From the NCBI GenBank assembly GCA_046498185.1, contig JAWOBE010000138.1, positions 1 through 54,656 of the forward strand: 54,656 nt of DNA. The letters are read 5' to 3'. The stretch comes from CAYXDR01 sp046498185. Its GTDB lineage: Bacteria > Desulfobacterota > DSM-4660 > Desulfatiglandales > Desulfatiglandaceae. The notes under the pieces are model-generated. The model was not told the DNA's origin, made no database searches, and saw nothing but the letters and a program-made list of their open reading frames with translations. The position numbers were made by a program, and so were the translations under genes. Of the stretch, positions 1 through 9,813 are shown one piece after another. Each line of letters starts with the position of its first letter. Position 1 is the stretch's first letter.

Positions 1-1180
1 ACAGGGCCCTTTGCAAATCCGGTTCAACTGTCCCCGGTGTTCCCAGACCGTCGGCCGCCTCTGCGAGCCGCTCCGCCGCCGCAGCCCGTCCATATTCAGG
101 CCTTGAATACCAGGCATGGTCAGCAAGGGGGACCACCGCCCGGATCATTTTTTCGACATCTTTGTCTTCGAGTATGCCCAGGACAACAAAAAGTCTTTTG
201 CCGGGCGGATTTTTTTTGATTGAGGCGGCCAGTTCAGTCATTGCACCCGGGTTGTGTGCTCCGTCCAGGATAACAGCTGGGTTGGCGGAAAGCACGTGCA
301 TGCGTCCAGGCCACTTGGTTGCTTGCAGTCCTTGCCGCACTTCGCGGTCTCCAGCTGCAAAGCCGGTGGCTTCCAGGATTTCAAGGGCCGCAAGGGCGGT
401 TGCGGCGTTTCTGGGTTGAAAACTTCCGCCCAGCCCGAGTTTCAGGTTTTGGTATCGGTGGTGCGTGCCGTGATAGTCGAGTCCGTTTTTCGTATATCTG
501 TATCTTGCATCCACTCCGACTTTTGTCAACGGGGCGCTTTTACGGCTGCAGACCGACCCGATGATTTCCAGCACCCGGGGCTGCCGTGCTCCTGTGACCA
601 CCGGCACGTTTTCCTTTATGATTCCCGCTTTTTCCGACGTGATGTCCGAAAGGTGCTTTCCGAGATAGAAAGTATGCTCTCTGCTGATGTTGGTGATGAC
701 CGAAAGGATCGGGTTTATGACGTTGGTGGCGTCCAGCCTTCCGCCCATACCAACTTCCATGATGTCTATGTCGGTACCCTGACGGGCGAAATAGAGCAGC
801 GCCATGGCCGTTGTGAATTCAAAAAAAGTAGGCGGCTCCTCCGGGGCCGTGGCCTGTTTTATATCCTGGACAAGGCGGACCACTTCGCTGCGCTCTATCT
901 CGGAATCGTTCACCCGGAATCTCTCGGTGAACCGCACCAGGTGAGGAGAGGTGTACAACCCCACTTTAAACCCGGCACGCCCTAATATCGAACACAGAAA
1001 CGAGGCAACCGATCCCTTGCCGTTGGTGCCTGCTATGTGAATGTATTTACGGCCCAGGTGGGGATTGTTAAAATGTGAGAGTATGTTTGACGTTTTTGAA
1101 AGCCCGAATTTTATCCCGAACTTTTGGAGTCCGTAAAGATACTTGAGAGCTTCTTTATACGAACCTGCATTATCTTCCAT
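1..1180 (-). CDS. folC: FolC: folylpolyglutamate/dihydrofolate synthase (3' part beyond the window)
   Basis: This ATP-dependent ligase adds glutamate to dihydropteroate and folates in the cytoplasm. The frame stays open from an ATG at 1180 to the window edge, giving about 393 residues, so only the extreme C-terminus is missing. The P-loop GTNGKGS lies at residues 51-57, followed by the family block TSPHLVRFTERF, and DGAHNPGAM lies near residue 315. No strong ribosome site precedes the ATG. The gene lies 115 bp downstream of the phosphatidyltransferase gene and points the same way. The Mur-ligase-like fold is known for the family; the motifs are seen directly. Confidence 0.95.
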   Translation of the reverse strand, partial: MEDNAGSYKEALKYLYGLQKFGIKFGLSKTSNILSHFNNPHLGRKYIHIAGTNGKGSVASFLCSILGRAGFKVGLYTSPHLVRFTERFRVNDSEIERSEVVRLVQDIKQATAPEEPPTFFEFTTAMALLYFARQGTDIDIMEVGMGGRLDATNVINPILSVITNISREHTFYLGKHLSDITSEKAGIIKENVPVVTGARQPRVLEIIGSVCSRKSAPLTKVGVDARYRYTKNGLDYHGTHHRYQNLKLGLGGSFQPRNAATALAALEILEATGFAAGDREVRQGLQATKWPGRMHVLSANPAVILDGAHNPGAMTELAASIKKNPPGKRLFVVLGILEDKDVEKMIRAVVPLADHAWYSRPEYGRAAAAERLAEAADGLGTPGTVEPDLQRAL

Positions 1181-1295
1181 TGATCAGCCTGCCATTTATT
1201 TATCCGGTTGACACAATAAACCCCGACGCACCCGCTCGAAAGAACTGCGCTATATTCATCAAAGGGGGGGGAATTTGTCAATTCAAAAGAGCGGC

Positions 1296-1913
1296 TCAAG
1301 GAGAATCATTTTCGGCTTTTGGGATTTTTTCACTTGCAGGCCGACCGTTTTTCCATGTGTAGTAAATGCGGTGAAAGGCGGTTGCATGGGTCAGGATCGC
1401 CAGCGCCCACAGCGTTGGTATCAAAAAACCGGAAAGACTGCCGGCTGCAAGAAGGATGATGCGTTCGGGCCTTTCCATCAGGCCAACATTGCAAAGCGGG
1501 ATCACAAGCTCCGCGCGGGCTCTTACGTAGCTTACAAGGAAGGCGCCGGAAAGAATCAGCAGGCACAGCACGACGCCGGTCATATCCCCCTTGCGGGCGA
1601 ACATACACAGGACCCCTCCGAAAATCAAAAAATCAGAGTACCTGTCAACGACGGAATCGGTGAAGGCACCTATTTTGGAAGACGTGCCTCCAAGCCTTGC
1701 CACCGCGCCGTCAAGCATATCGAAGGAACCTGCGAAGAGGATCACGAAACCTGCAGTTGCGACATGGCCACGGTAAAAGAGCCATGCGGCGGCGATGTTG
1801 AAGCCAAGTCCAGCGAAGGTGAGCATGTTGGGGGTCAGGCCTGTTTTATGTAGGATTGAAGCGACTTTTGTCACCGCCGGTTGAATCCTGGCCTCGACGA
1901 TTCCCCTCAGCAC
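1296..1913 (-). CDS. CDP-alcohol phosphatidyltransferase family membrane protein (PgsA/PIS-like)
   Basis: This inner-membrane enzyme family condenses a CDP-activated lipid with a small alcohol. The complete signature DMLDGAVAR-(x8)-G-(x3)-D-(x3)-D is present near residues 65-90 and supplies the metal-binding aspartates. Several hydrophobic segments and the sequence GLMERPERI follow. I chose the GTG at 1913 because GGGAG lies 9 nt upstream; a longer frame starts at a TTG at 1976 but has no ribosome site. About 205 residues fits the family. The substrate (glycerol phosphate or inositol phosphate) cannot be read from the sequence, and the gene may be a second paralogue rather than the housekeeping pgsA. 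Confidence 0.88.
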   Translation of the reverse strand: MLRGIVEARIQPAVTKVASILHKTGLTPNMLTFAGLGFNIAAAWLFYRGHVATAGFVILFAGSFDMLDGAVARLGGTSSKIGAFTDSVVDRYSDFLIFGGVLCMFARKGDMTGVVLCLLILSGAFLVSYVRARAELVIPLCNVGLMERPERIILLAAGSLSGFLIPTLWALAILTHATAFHRIYYTWKNGRPASEKIPKAENDSP

Positions 1914-1976
1914 GTTGTCTTTCTCCCGGGAAATGATTATAAAATTCAACTTAACCCGCAAAAAGGGGGTTCGCAA

Positions 1977-2005
1977 AAATTAATCGATTGAAAGCATCAA
2001 GTCAA
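1977..2005 (-). promoter_or_regulatory. Sigma70-type promoter for the phosphatidyltransferase gene
   Basis: On the minus strand, TTGACT and TAATTT are separated by 17 bp. The -10 box lies about 64 nt upstream of the chosen GTG start. The promoter assignment is inferred from spacing and consensus only. Confidence 0.5.
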
Positions 2006-2088
2006 GATCGAAAAACCCGGGAAGGTAAAGCTTCTTGCTTCTAAAGGACTCTCAGGGTAATATCCGGAGCAGGGAGGTTTTGAGGACC

Positions 2089-3366
2089 GTGAAAGGGGGG
2101 CGTTACCATGTGATCGTCGTCGGCGGGGGCGCAGCCGGTTTGATGGCTGCCGGGACCGCCGCTCGCCATGGTGCAAAGACAATACTGTTGGAGCGCATGG
2201 ATCGGCCCGGCCGTAAATTGAGAATCACCGGGAAAGGAAGATGCAACCTTGGCAATTTTTCCTCGGTGTCTGATTTCATCCCCCATTTCGGAATGAATGG
2301 ACGTTTTCTGCGCCAGGCGTTATCGCGGTTTTTTGTCGATGATTTGAGGGCGTTTTTTTCCTCGCTGGGGATCGAAACCGTTGTGGAAAGAGGCGGCCGT
2401 GTTTTTCCCAAGAGTGCTGGTGCATCTGAGGTGACCGATACCCTCGTTGAGTGGGTCTCGACATCCGGGGCGGATGTGGTGACCGGCAGCCGCGTTTCAA
2501 GTATTCTCATGGAAGAGGGCGGGGCGCGTGGTGTGGCCTCAGGCAGGGGAAAGTCCCGACATGTAACGACCGGGGATGCGGTTATCATCGCAACAGGCGG
2601 TGCTTCCTATCCTGCAACAGGTTCCACCGGTGACGGGTATGCGCTGGCTCGATCCGCGGGACATACCGTGATCCCTGTGCGCCCTGCTTTGGTGCCCCTT
2701 GTGGCAATGGAAGGATGGCCCGAAAGATTGGAAGGATTGACTCTCAAAAACACCGGGGTGAAAGCCCTCGGCGACGGGAAAAAAATGGGCGACGGCTTCG
2801 GCGAGGTATCTTTCATGGGAGGGTCTGTAGCAGGACCCGTGCCTCTCACTTTGAGCCGGAGGATAGTCGATGCGCTCGCGCAACGCAAAAGCGTTCAGCT
2901 ATGTTTCGATCTGAAGCCGGCTCTTGACGAGAAAAAACTGGACGCTCGTCTTGTTCGGGAGCTTTCCGGGCGCGGCGGAGGAACAATGAAGAGCGTGTTT
3001 GAATCGCTGCTGCCGTCCCTGCTTGTTCCTGTTGTCGCCGAAATCAGCGGCATACCGCCCGATGCCGCGTGCAGTCGGATCACGGCCAGGGAAAGAAGGC
3101 GGCTTCGAATGACGCTCAAGGATCTCAGGGTTACGGTGACGGGCCACGGAGGTTTTGCGGAGGCCATAGTGACGGCGGGAGGCGTAAGTACCCGTGAAGT
3201 CGACCCTTACACGATGAAATCGAGGCTTGCAGAAGCTCTTTTTTTCGCCGGTGAACTCATAGATATAGACGGGGACACCGGGGGCTACAATCTGCAGGCG
3301 GCGTTTTCCACCGGTTGGCTTGCCGGTGTGAATGCCGCCCGCTACGCCAGGCAGATCAACGGATAA
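2089..3366 (+). CDS. NAD(P)/FAD-dependent oxidoreductase, BaiN/HI0933 (YhiN) family
   Basis: This is a cytoplasmic flavoprotein whose physiological substrate is usually unknown. The FAD-binding GGGAAGLMAAG motif lies near the N-terminus, followed by the family block GRKLRITGKGRCN. The C-terminal segment AFFAGELIDIDGDTGGYNLQ-type residues (GELIDIDGDTGGYN) closes the FAD site. I chose the GTG at 2089, giving 425 residues; GGGAGG lies 11 nt upstream and GAGG 3 nt upstream. A TTG at 2035 would add 18 residues outside the conserved fold. It is followed by an aminotransferase gene on the same strand after about 140 bp. Family membership is firm and the function is not. Confidence 0.9.
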   Translation: MKGGRYHVIVVGGGAAGLMAAGTAARHGAKTILLERMDRPGRKLRITGKGRCNLGNFSSVSDFIPHFGMNGRFLRQALSRFFVDDLRAFFSSLGIETVVERGGRVFPKSAGASEVTDTLVEWVSTSGADVVTGSRVSSILMEEGGARGVASGRGKSRHVTTGDAVIIATGGASYPATGSTGDGYALARSAGHTVIPVRPALVPLVAMEGWPERLEGLTLKNTGVKALGDGKKMGDGFGEVSFMGGSVAGPVPLTLSRRIVDALAQRKSVQLCFDLKPALDEKKLDARLVRELSGRGGGTMKSVFESLLPSLLVPVVAEISGIPPDAACSRITARERRRLRMTLKDLRVTVTGHGGFAEAIVTAGGVSTREVDPYTMKSRLAEALFFAGELIDIDGDTGGYNLQAAFSTGWLAGVNAARYARQING

Positions 3367-3506
3367 CAGGATGAATGCGCCGGCCGCAGGAGTTTCGGGG
3401 AATATTTATCGGCAGCAACACGGATCCTGAAGTGCTGGTGCAGGCCGGGATGAGGCTGCAGCCCACAACTTTTTCAACAGCTGCGAGACGAAACGAGGAG
3501 GGAAAA

Positions 3507-4421
3507 ATGCTTAAAGACCGCTTTGTTTATATGGACGGTCAGTTCATTCGATGGGAAGACGCCAATGTACATATTATGAGCCATAGTTTCGCTCGTGGGT
3601 CCGGGATTTTCGAGGTGCTCGGCGTCCATAAAACCGGTGCGGGCACCGCCGTTTTCAGACTCGATGAGTATGTATCCCGGTTTTTCAGAAGCGCTGAACT
3701 GCTCGAAATGAAACTTGCACTTTCTGCGGAGCAGCTGCAAGAGGCGGTTCTCGAAACGGTCCGCCGGAATGGGCTGGGCGACGGCGTGGTGAAAATTATG
3801 GGATTTTACCCCCAGGTGGCCTTCGATATCATGCCGCCTTCGGGGCATTTGTCCGTGGCTGTTTTCGCCATCAATCCGGTTGAAGATCTTGGCAGCACGC
3901 AGTTTTTATTCGATGGTGGTGTTACTACGTGCATCTCCTCGTGGCGCAAGATCGACCCCAGGACAGTGCCGCCGGAGGCGAAAGTGGCCGCCAATTATTT
4001 GAACGGTATGATGTCCCGTCTGGAAGCAAGGAAAAAGGGCTACGAGATGGCTATAATGCTTGACAACGAAGGCTTCGTCGCGGAAGGCGGGACGGAATCA
4101 GTTTTTATAGTGAAAGACGGGAAGCTTTACACTCCGGCCCTGGGAAAGATCTTGAAAAGCATTTCACGCAAATCAGTGCCGGTGGTGGCCGCTTCTGAAG
4201 GGATAGAAACCGTTGAAACACAGCTTAAGCCGGAAGCTCTCCATGATGCGGACGAAGTTTTTTTCTCGTGCACTGTGATGAAGGTGTGCCCGGTCAAATC
4301 CGTTGACGACAGCGTGTTCGATCCTGTGCCGGGGCCGATGTGCCGGCGTTTGAATGATTTGATGAATGGGGTGACCGCCGGCGAAGATGAGCGTTTCAAA
4401 CATTGGCTTTTCCCGGTATAA
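3507..4421 (+). CDS. PLP-dependent class IV aminotransferase (branched-chain or D-amino-acid type)
   Basis: This fold-type IV transaminase is most like IlvE-type branched-chain aminotransferases. Fold-type markers are the block AKVAANYLNGMMSRLEA, which holds the likely PLP lysine, and the conserved EGFVAEGGTESVF region. The ATG at 3507 has GAGGAGGG 5 nt upstream, which overrides the longer open frame from 3375; the product has 304 residues, the normal family length. The 3' end overlaps the first possible TTG of the GH57 gene, suggesting co-transcription. Whether it acts on branched-chain amino acids, D-amino acids or aminodeoxychorismate cannot be decided by eye. Confidence 0.87.
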   Translation: MLKDRFVYMDGQFIRWEDANVHIMSHSFARGSGIFEVLGVHKTGAGTAVFRLDEYVSRFFRSAELLEMKLALSAEQLQEAVLETVRRNGLGDGVVKIMGFYPQVAFDIMPPSGHLSVAVFAINPVEDLGSTQFLFDGGVTTCISSWRKIDPRTVPPEAKVAANYLNGMMSRLEARKKGYEMAIMLDNEGFVAEGGTESVFIVKDGKLYTPALGKILKSISRKSVPVVAASEGIETVETQLKPEALHDADEVFFSCTVMKVCPVKSVDDSVFDPVPGPMCRRLNDLMNGVTAGEDERFKHWLFPV

Positions 4422-4438
4422 AGAAAAAAATAGCGGAT

Positions 4439-6799
4439 ATGACCAGCAAAAATTCTTTTTTATGTATTCACGGACATTTCTATCAGCCTCCGAGGGAAAA
4501 TCCGTGGCTTGACACAGTGCTTTGTGAGCCTTCCGCCGCTCCGTACCATGACTGGAACCAAAGAATTGCCAGAGAGTGTTACGGCCCCAATGCGGCAGCC
4601 AGGATATCGGACGGTGAAGGCGGGATTTTTTCCCTGGTGAACAACTATGAATATATGTCGTTCAATTTCGGTCCGACGCTGCTGACATGGCTTTCGCGGA
4701 ACGATCCCTGGGTTTATGAACGGATACTCGAAGCCGACAGGAAGTCGGTGGAACGTTATCATGGTCACGGCAATGCGATAGCCCAGGTTTATAACCACAT
4801 CATAATGCCGCTTGCCTCGAGGCGGGACAAACGTACACAGATTGTCTGGGGAATCCAGGATTTTAAGTACAGGTTCGGCCGCATGCCCGAAGGAATGTGG
4901 CTTGCAGAAACCGCGGTGGACAACGAAACCTTGAGCTTGATGGCCGAGGAAGGAATAAAATTTACCATCCTGAGCCCGGACCAGGTTGAGGCGGTCCGTC
5001 CGTTTGTTTCGAAAACCCGTAGGCCCTGGAAAGCTACCAACGCCGGGCTGCTCGATACCACGATTCCATACCGGGTGTTTCCCGACGGGGGCAGGGACAA
5101 CTTTATTGACGTTTTTTTCTATAATGGGCCTGTTTCCCATGGTGTCGCCTACGAAAAATTGCTTGCCTCGGGTGAGCGGTTCCTTACGAGCATCAAAGAT
5201 GCAGCCAACAACGGCCGGGTTGGGCCGCGGCTGATCACGGTAGCGACAGACGGTGAATCCTACGGGCACCATTCAAAATTCGGAGAAATGGCGCTTGCAT
5301 GGCTTTTTAAGACCCTCGGTGATTCCCCGCAGGGAATAACCGTTATGAACCCGGGCGCGTTCCTGGAACGTTTTCCGCCTGAATGGGAGGCCAAGGTCAG
5401 GGAAAAGAGCTCCTGGAGCTGTGCGCACGGCGTGGAACGGTGGCGGTCTGATTGCGGATGCAACGCAACAGCGACACCGGGGTGGAACCAGACTTGGCGC
5501 ACGCCGCTTCGCGATGGACTGGAACGCCTTTCGTCCTCGTTCTCTGAAATTTTCGAAAAAACGGGACGACTCTTTTTCCGGGATCCATGGAACGCCCGGG
5601 ATGATTATATCCGGTTGTTGATCGATTCATCGGTTGAAACGCGGAGTTCGTTCATGGAAAAACACCTTCGCACCGGGGCGGACGAAGGGGCGTTGGGCGA
5701 TGCGATGCGTCTTCTCGAATCGCAGCGGATGGGCCTTTTTATGTTCACGAGCTGTGGATGGTTTTTCGATGACATATCAGGGCTGGAAGCCGTTCAGATT
5801 ATGCTGTACGCGGCCAGGGGGATCGACCTTGTAGGCGAATGGACGGAGGAGAACCTCGAGACACGACTGAAAGAGGATTTGAGCCGCGCCGATAGCAACA
5901 TCCCGGGTGCGGGCACTGGAGCCGACATCTACGAAAAGAGCATAGGGCGCGCGAGGATGGCACCGCCGCGCTTGGCCGCACATGTTGTTTGCGCGGGCGC
6001 ACATGTAAAACCCGGTTTAAATTCCGATGTTTTTTCATGCATAAACCGGGGTTATGAAATCGAGAATCTTCCGGGGGCCGCCCGCGGCATAGTGCGGGTG
6101 GTGGAGCCTTACGTCCCCGGGTTCCACGAATTTTTTTTCCGGCGCACCACTTCCGGCTGCGAAATCATCCCTCGTGATCGCCTGGCCGGATATAAGGATG
6201 TTTTGGATGCGACCATGCCCGGCGCAAAAAGTTTCCTATGCAGCGATCTTGTCCCGGATGTTCTCCATGAGATCGCCGGGGCGGCCGGAGTGGATGTGGA
6301 GAAAGCCGTTTTCGGGGCGCTCGAAGAGCCGGCCCGGAGGCTTATGGATCTTGCCCGGCTGATCAATGCCCGGGAGCGGTATTGTGTTCCGAAAAAATGT
6401 CGGAGCTTCCTCGGCCTTTCGGCTTCGTACCAAATTACCAATGCAATGCGCAGGAGCGGGGGTGACGGCGGATCTGCCTCCGGGGATCTGCAACAGGCCG
6501 TTAAAACGGCTGTGGACTGGAAACTTCCCCTTGATCGTGAATATCTGGCCGAGGAATTCTCGAGGGTGCTTTCAAGGTTTATGAAAAGACTGCATCGTTC
6601 ACCGGACGCCGGTCTCATTCCAGGCATCCTGGAAATTCTTGACGCCGTCGTGGCGCTTGATCTGCCTGTAGATTTATGGGCAGCTCAGAATAGGTATTAC
6701 GATATTAAGAGCCGACCCGACTTTAATGGGCACTTGCCGGAAGCCGCCGCGCGATCTTTCGAAGAGCTGGGGGAGCGTCTCGGTTTCCGGAAACCTTGA
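4439..6799 (+). CDS. Glycoside hydrolase family 57 protein with DUF3536 C-terminal domain
   Basis: This is a retaining alpha-glucan-type hydrolase or glucanotransferase of about 786 residues. The N-terminal GH57 barrel starts at CIHGHFYQPPRENPWLDT. The likely nucleophile glutamate is in GMWLAETAVD, and ATDGESYGHH lies before the second half. The C-terminal half matches the layout of the DUF3536 group. I chose the ATG at 4439; the alternative TTG at 4403 lies inside the aminotransferase frame. No good ribosome site is visible, so translation may be coupled to the preceding gene. The GH57 call is family knowledge; the natural polysaccharide is not known from the sequence. The gene ends tail to tail with the DUF4340 gene. 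Confidence 0.92.
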   Translation: MTSKNSFLCIHGHFYQPPRENPWLDTVLCEPSAAPYHDWNQRIARECYGPNAAARISDGEGGIFSLVNNYEYMSFNFGPTLLTWLSRNDPWVYERILEADRKSVERYHGHGNAIAQVYNHIIMPLASRRDKRTQIVWGIQDFKYRFGRMPEGMWLAETAVDNETLSLMAEEGIKFTILSPDQVEAVRPFVSKTRRPWKATNAGLLDTTIPYRVFPDGGRDNFIDVFFYNGPVSHGVAYEKLLASGERFLTSIKDAANNGRVGPRLITVATDGESYGHHSKFGEMALAWLFKTLGDSPQGITVMNPGAFLERFPPEWEAKVREKSSWSCAHGVERWRSDCGCNATATPGWNQTWRTPLRDGLERLSSSFSEIFEKTGRLFFRDPWNARDDYIRLLIDSSVETRSSFMEKHLRTGADEGALGDAMRLLESQRMGLFMFTSCGWFFDDISGLEAVQIMLYAARGIDLVGEWTEENLETRLKEDLSRADSNIPGAGTGADIYEKSIGRARMAPPRLAAHVVCAGAHVKPGLNSDVFSCINRGYEIENLPGAARGIVRVVEPYVPGFHEFFFRRTTSGCEIIPRDRLAGYKDVLDATMPGAKSFLCSDLVPDVLHEIAGAAGVDVEKAVFGALEEPARRLMDLARLINARERYCVPKKCRSFLGLSASYQITNAMRRSGGDGGSASGDLQQAVKTAVDWKLPLDREYLAEEFSRVLSRFMKRLHRSPDAGLIPGILEILDAVVALDLPVDLWAAQNRYYDIKSRPDFNGHLPEAAARSFEELGERLGFRKP

Positions 6800-6820
6800 A
6801 CGAGGTGATCAGGCCTGATA

Positions 6821-7924
6821 TCAAGTGGCCGGGGGATTTTCCTTGGCGACCAGCTCTTCGGGGTCGGTTAGCAGTGATTCCAGGCGCCATTCGCTCAGGA
6901 CAAAGACCCATCGGGAAACGATGTCCTGCAATTCCGCCGTCTCAGCCGCTGTCTCCTCATCCATCTGAACGTCCTGGGCTTTTTGGTCGGACTCTTGGCC
7001 GCCCGAATCAGCATGGCCCATGTCGACCGAAATACCGACAATCGGCCGGGATTGGCCGTTTTCCTTTTTACCAGGGCAAATGGATATTTGCCTTCCATCG
7101 AAAAGCCGGTATTCCAGGCATGCTGCAAATTCGTCTCCGCCGATCTCCGATGCGGGTATTACATCTTCGATCCTGAAAGACGCAAGTGTCCCGGAGAGCT
7201 TTTTGAGCGCCTGCTCGTCGACTTTTGCCCCGGAAGGGAAAACCACGGTTTTGAAGCGGTCTTGGCTGCTGTCACGTTCAAAACTGTAAAGATATACGCC
7301 GTCTTTTTCACAAGAGATCGACTTTATTTCCGAGGCCGGTATATTCAATAAATCCTTATCAAGCCAGTCTGCCGGCGCTGGTTTGCATAGGGCGAGCGGT
7401 TTATCAATCAGATAGACTGAGGAAGAGCCTTCCACGGACACATATCTTCCTCCGGAAGGGCCTCCCGATTCGCTGCTGCGTCGGGAACCCAGCAGAAGAT
7501 TTACAAGTGTTTTTTCATCTTTATTCAGCAATTTAACCCGGATGCCTTTATTTTCGTCTGAAATATCTTCGGTCGAGGGGTCGAGGAGGGACAAACTGGA
7601 AATCGTGGCTTCGGACGGTTCAAAGCGGCGTCCTGTTTTGGCATCCCGCAGAGCGCGTACAAAGTCGGTTATCCTGGAGAAATCAGCCGGATACCCGGAG
7701 CGGTCGCCCACGACCCATTTGCCGGATTTTTTTTCAAGCCGGACGCGTTCTGCGGCGCCTTCAATACTGATTTGTTGGATGTCGTTCACCGGGAGATCGC
7801 GGATAAGGTATGCGCCCATCGTCGAATAGGGGGTAGCTTGGTCATCCAGGCGCATCATCATGACGCCGGCCCCGATCAGTACGGCAAGCACCGCTGTCAG
7901 AATCAACAGTGTTTTTATTCTCAT
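6821..7924 (-). CDS. DUF4340 domain protein, last gene of a Gld-type ABC operon
   Basis: The protein has 367 residues with an N-terminal membrane anchor (TLLILTAVLAVLIGAGVMMM) and a soluble extracytoplasmic region with two similar DUF4340-like halves. The ATG at 7924 overlaps the stop of the upstream GldG-like gene as ATGA, so the two are translationally coupled; a longer frame begins at 7984 inside that gene. DUF4340 proteins are regularly found with GldA/F/G-like ABC components, but their role is uncharacterised. The acidic stretch near the C-terminus is low in complexity. Calling it an accessory subunit of the transporter is inference from the operon. Confidence 0.85.
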   Translation of the reverse strand: MRIKTLLILTAVLAVLIGAGVMMMRLDDQATPYSTMGAYLIRDLPVNDIQQISIEGAAERVRLEKKSGKWVVGDRSGYPADFSRITDFVRALRDAKTGRRFEPSEATISSLSLLDPSTEDISDENKGIRVKLLNKDEKTLVNLLLGSRRSSESGGPSGGRYVSVEGSSSVYLIDKPLALCKPAPADWLDKDLLNIPASEIKSISCEKDGVYLYSFERDSSQDRFKTVVFPSGAKVDEQALKKLSGTLASFRIEDVIPASEIGGDEFAACLEYRLFDGRQISICPGKKENGQSRPIVGISVDMGHADSGGQESDQKAQDVQMDEETAAETAELQDIVSRWVFVLSEWRLESLLTDPEELVAKENPPAT

Positions 7925-9792
7925 CGTCGCTTCATCCTTGCCTGGCGATAAAGCGCAAAACCGAGTCCGGCAAGCGCGACGCACAGGGGCATCAGGAAAA
8001 TGTTTACGGCCTCAAGCACCAAGCCCAGCCTGTCGATATCCTGTCGCAGTTTTTTTCGAACTTCCTTCAACTCGCTGTTGATGCGACGTTTCTCCTCTTT
8101 AAACCTGGCGATTTCTTTCTCCTGTTCGACACTCAAAATAAGCTTCTGGCTTTCGTCTTTATGTTGCTGGAGCTCCTGGAGTTTACGGTTGGTTTCCTCC
8201 ATTTTCCGGACCAATTCCTTTTCCTTGGACAACCATCTCTCCCTTGCACTGCGCTCGAGTTCCATAACAGCGGTGAAGGGCCTTTCGTATTTGCCCCTGG
8301 AACGCAGGTTGATGAGCTCGGCGCTTCCAGTGAGGACTTCGCAGGCGTTGACGAGAAAGTTCAGGTTGTCGTTGAACATCTTGGATATATCGAAGCCCAG
8401 CAGATTTCCCCGCTGCAGATAAAAATGGTCGGCCAGCATGTCCGCATCGGCCACCACGATCACAGAAGCATTTTGAATGCCTTCGGCCTTGTGATCGATG
8501 GCTTGGCCAGCCTCTGACGCTTCGGCAGGAGATCCTTCCGGAAAAGCGCTTTTGAATTTTCCACGGATATGGGCTGCCAGGTTGAATTTTTTACCCGGAA
8601 GGGAGATGTCTTTTCTTATTATCGCGGCGGTAAGCCGGGCTTTCATCGGTTCAACGACCGCCGCGTTTGAGCTTGTGACTATCAGCGGCGTGAATTCGCA
8701 GGCGCTTTCCTCGCTTTTTGTTATGCCTCCTGCGAGAGGCAGAAGGATGCTTTCAAGTTTCGATATGACCGGCTCGGTTTTATTGAAATTAGCGTTTCTA
8801 ACGGTAATCCATGCTGGATTATCCTCGACGGTTTCATTGGCCCTGACCTTGGTGGAGTTATCAAGGTCCGCCACAACCCCGCCGAGATCCATTTCAATTC
8901 CCCAGGAATCCAGAAGTTTACCTGGTGAGGATGAGGAAGGCATCATGGGGTTGCGCATTGCGGAGGCCTGGTCGGAAACACACACAGGATCAACGTAAGC
9001 CAGGATATTGCCTCCATCGAGAAGGTACTGATCGACTGCATACTGAAGAGCAGGGCTTAAATCCTTCGGATGGATCAGCACCAGCAGGTCTATATCAGGG
9101 TCTATCACAGTTGCTGAATCAGGGATCTGTCGAAGTTCATAAGTCTTTTTCAACTCCGATACGAAAAACCAGGGTGGGCCGCCGCCCGGTCTTTGCATGG
9201 GAGCTTGTGGACCGGCGCCGAATACAGGTAGGTTGGTGATCAACCCGACCACCTTTTTCTGTGAAGTTTGCACGCGTGATATCATCAGTGTAAGGTCGTA
9301 TTCGAGCAATTCCTCCCTGCTGGGATCCAGCATTTCGATGCGCTGTTCCCGGTCGCCGGACAGGAAAACGAGACCGCAGTAAATTTTTTCGCCGCCCGGG
9401 AGTTGTGCCGGCCTGATGCCATAAAGTTGAGCCCATTCCTCTTCATCTGAGTCCGGTTTTGGATCATAATATTGCAGTTCAATCATCCCGTCGGCCGCCT
9501 GTTCGTATTCGGTGAGCATATCACCGACCCTGCGGGCGTAAAGCTTGAGACTGGCCGGGAAATCCCGGGAGCTTTTGCTGTAAAAAAAGTTTATCGTCAC
9601 CGGTTCCTTAAGATCGGAGAGGATGTTTTTGGTCCCTTCGGAAAGGGAGTATATGCGGTCTTCCGTTGCATCCCACCGGAGATTTGCGTAGGAAAATATG
9701 ACATTGATCATCACCAGTATCACCAGCAGGACCCCGAGGCCGGTTATCGAGATGATCGTTTTTTTGATTTCGGCGCCTTTACCGCCAAACAT
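7921..9792 (-). CDS. GldG-family ABC transport auxiliary protein
   Basis: The protein has 623 residues. An N-terminal membrane segment (ITGLGVLLVILVMINVIF) is followed by the family block RWDATEDRIYSLSEGTKNIL and a large periplasmic GldG/IFT52-like region. Near the C-terminus there is a strongly charged coiled coil of roughly 80 residues, then a second membrane segment and a short basic tail. The ATG has AAGGGGGG 5 nt upstream. In Bacteroidetes GldG works with GldA and GldF in gliding; outside that phylum the same set is an uncharacterised exporter. The gene lies between the permease and DUF4340 genes on one transcript. Confidence 0.88.
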   Translation of the reverse strand: MFGGKGAEIKKTIISITGLGVLLVILVMINVIFSYANLRWDATEDRIYSLSEGTKNILSDLKEPVTINFFYSKSSRDFPASLKLYARRVGDMLTEYEQAADGMIELQYYDPKPDSDEEEWAQLYGIRPAQLPGGEKIYCGLVFLSGDREQRIEMLDPSREELLEYDLTLMISRVQTSQKKVVGLITNLPVFGAGPQAPMQRPGGGPPWFFVSELKKTYELRQIPDSATVIDPDIDLLVLIHPKDLSPALQYAVDQYLLDGGNILAYVDPVCVSDQASAMRNPMMPSSSSPGKLLDSWGIEMDLGGVVADLDNSTKVRANETVEDNPAWITVRNANFNKTEPVISKLESILLPLAGGITKSEESACEFTPLIVTSSNAAVVEPMKARLTAAIIRKDISLPGKKFNLAAHIRGKFKSAFPEGSPAEASEAGQAIDHKAEGIQNASVIVVADADMLADHFYLQRGNLLGFDISKMFNDNLNFLVNACEVLTGSAELINLRSRGKYERPFTAVMELERSARERWLSKEKELVRKMEETNRKLQELQQHKDESQKLILSVEQEKEIARFKEEKRRINSELKEVRKKLRQDIDRLGLVLEAVNIFLMPLCVALAGLGFALYRQARMKRR

Positions 9793-9813
9793 CGGAACCC
9801 CCCTTGTAATGTC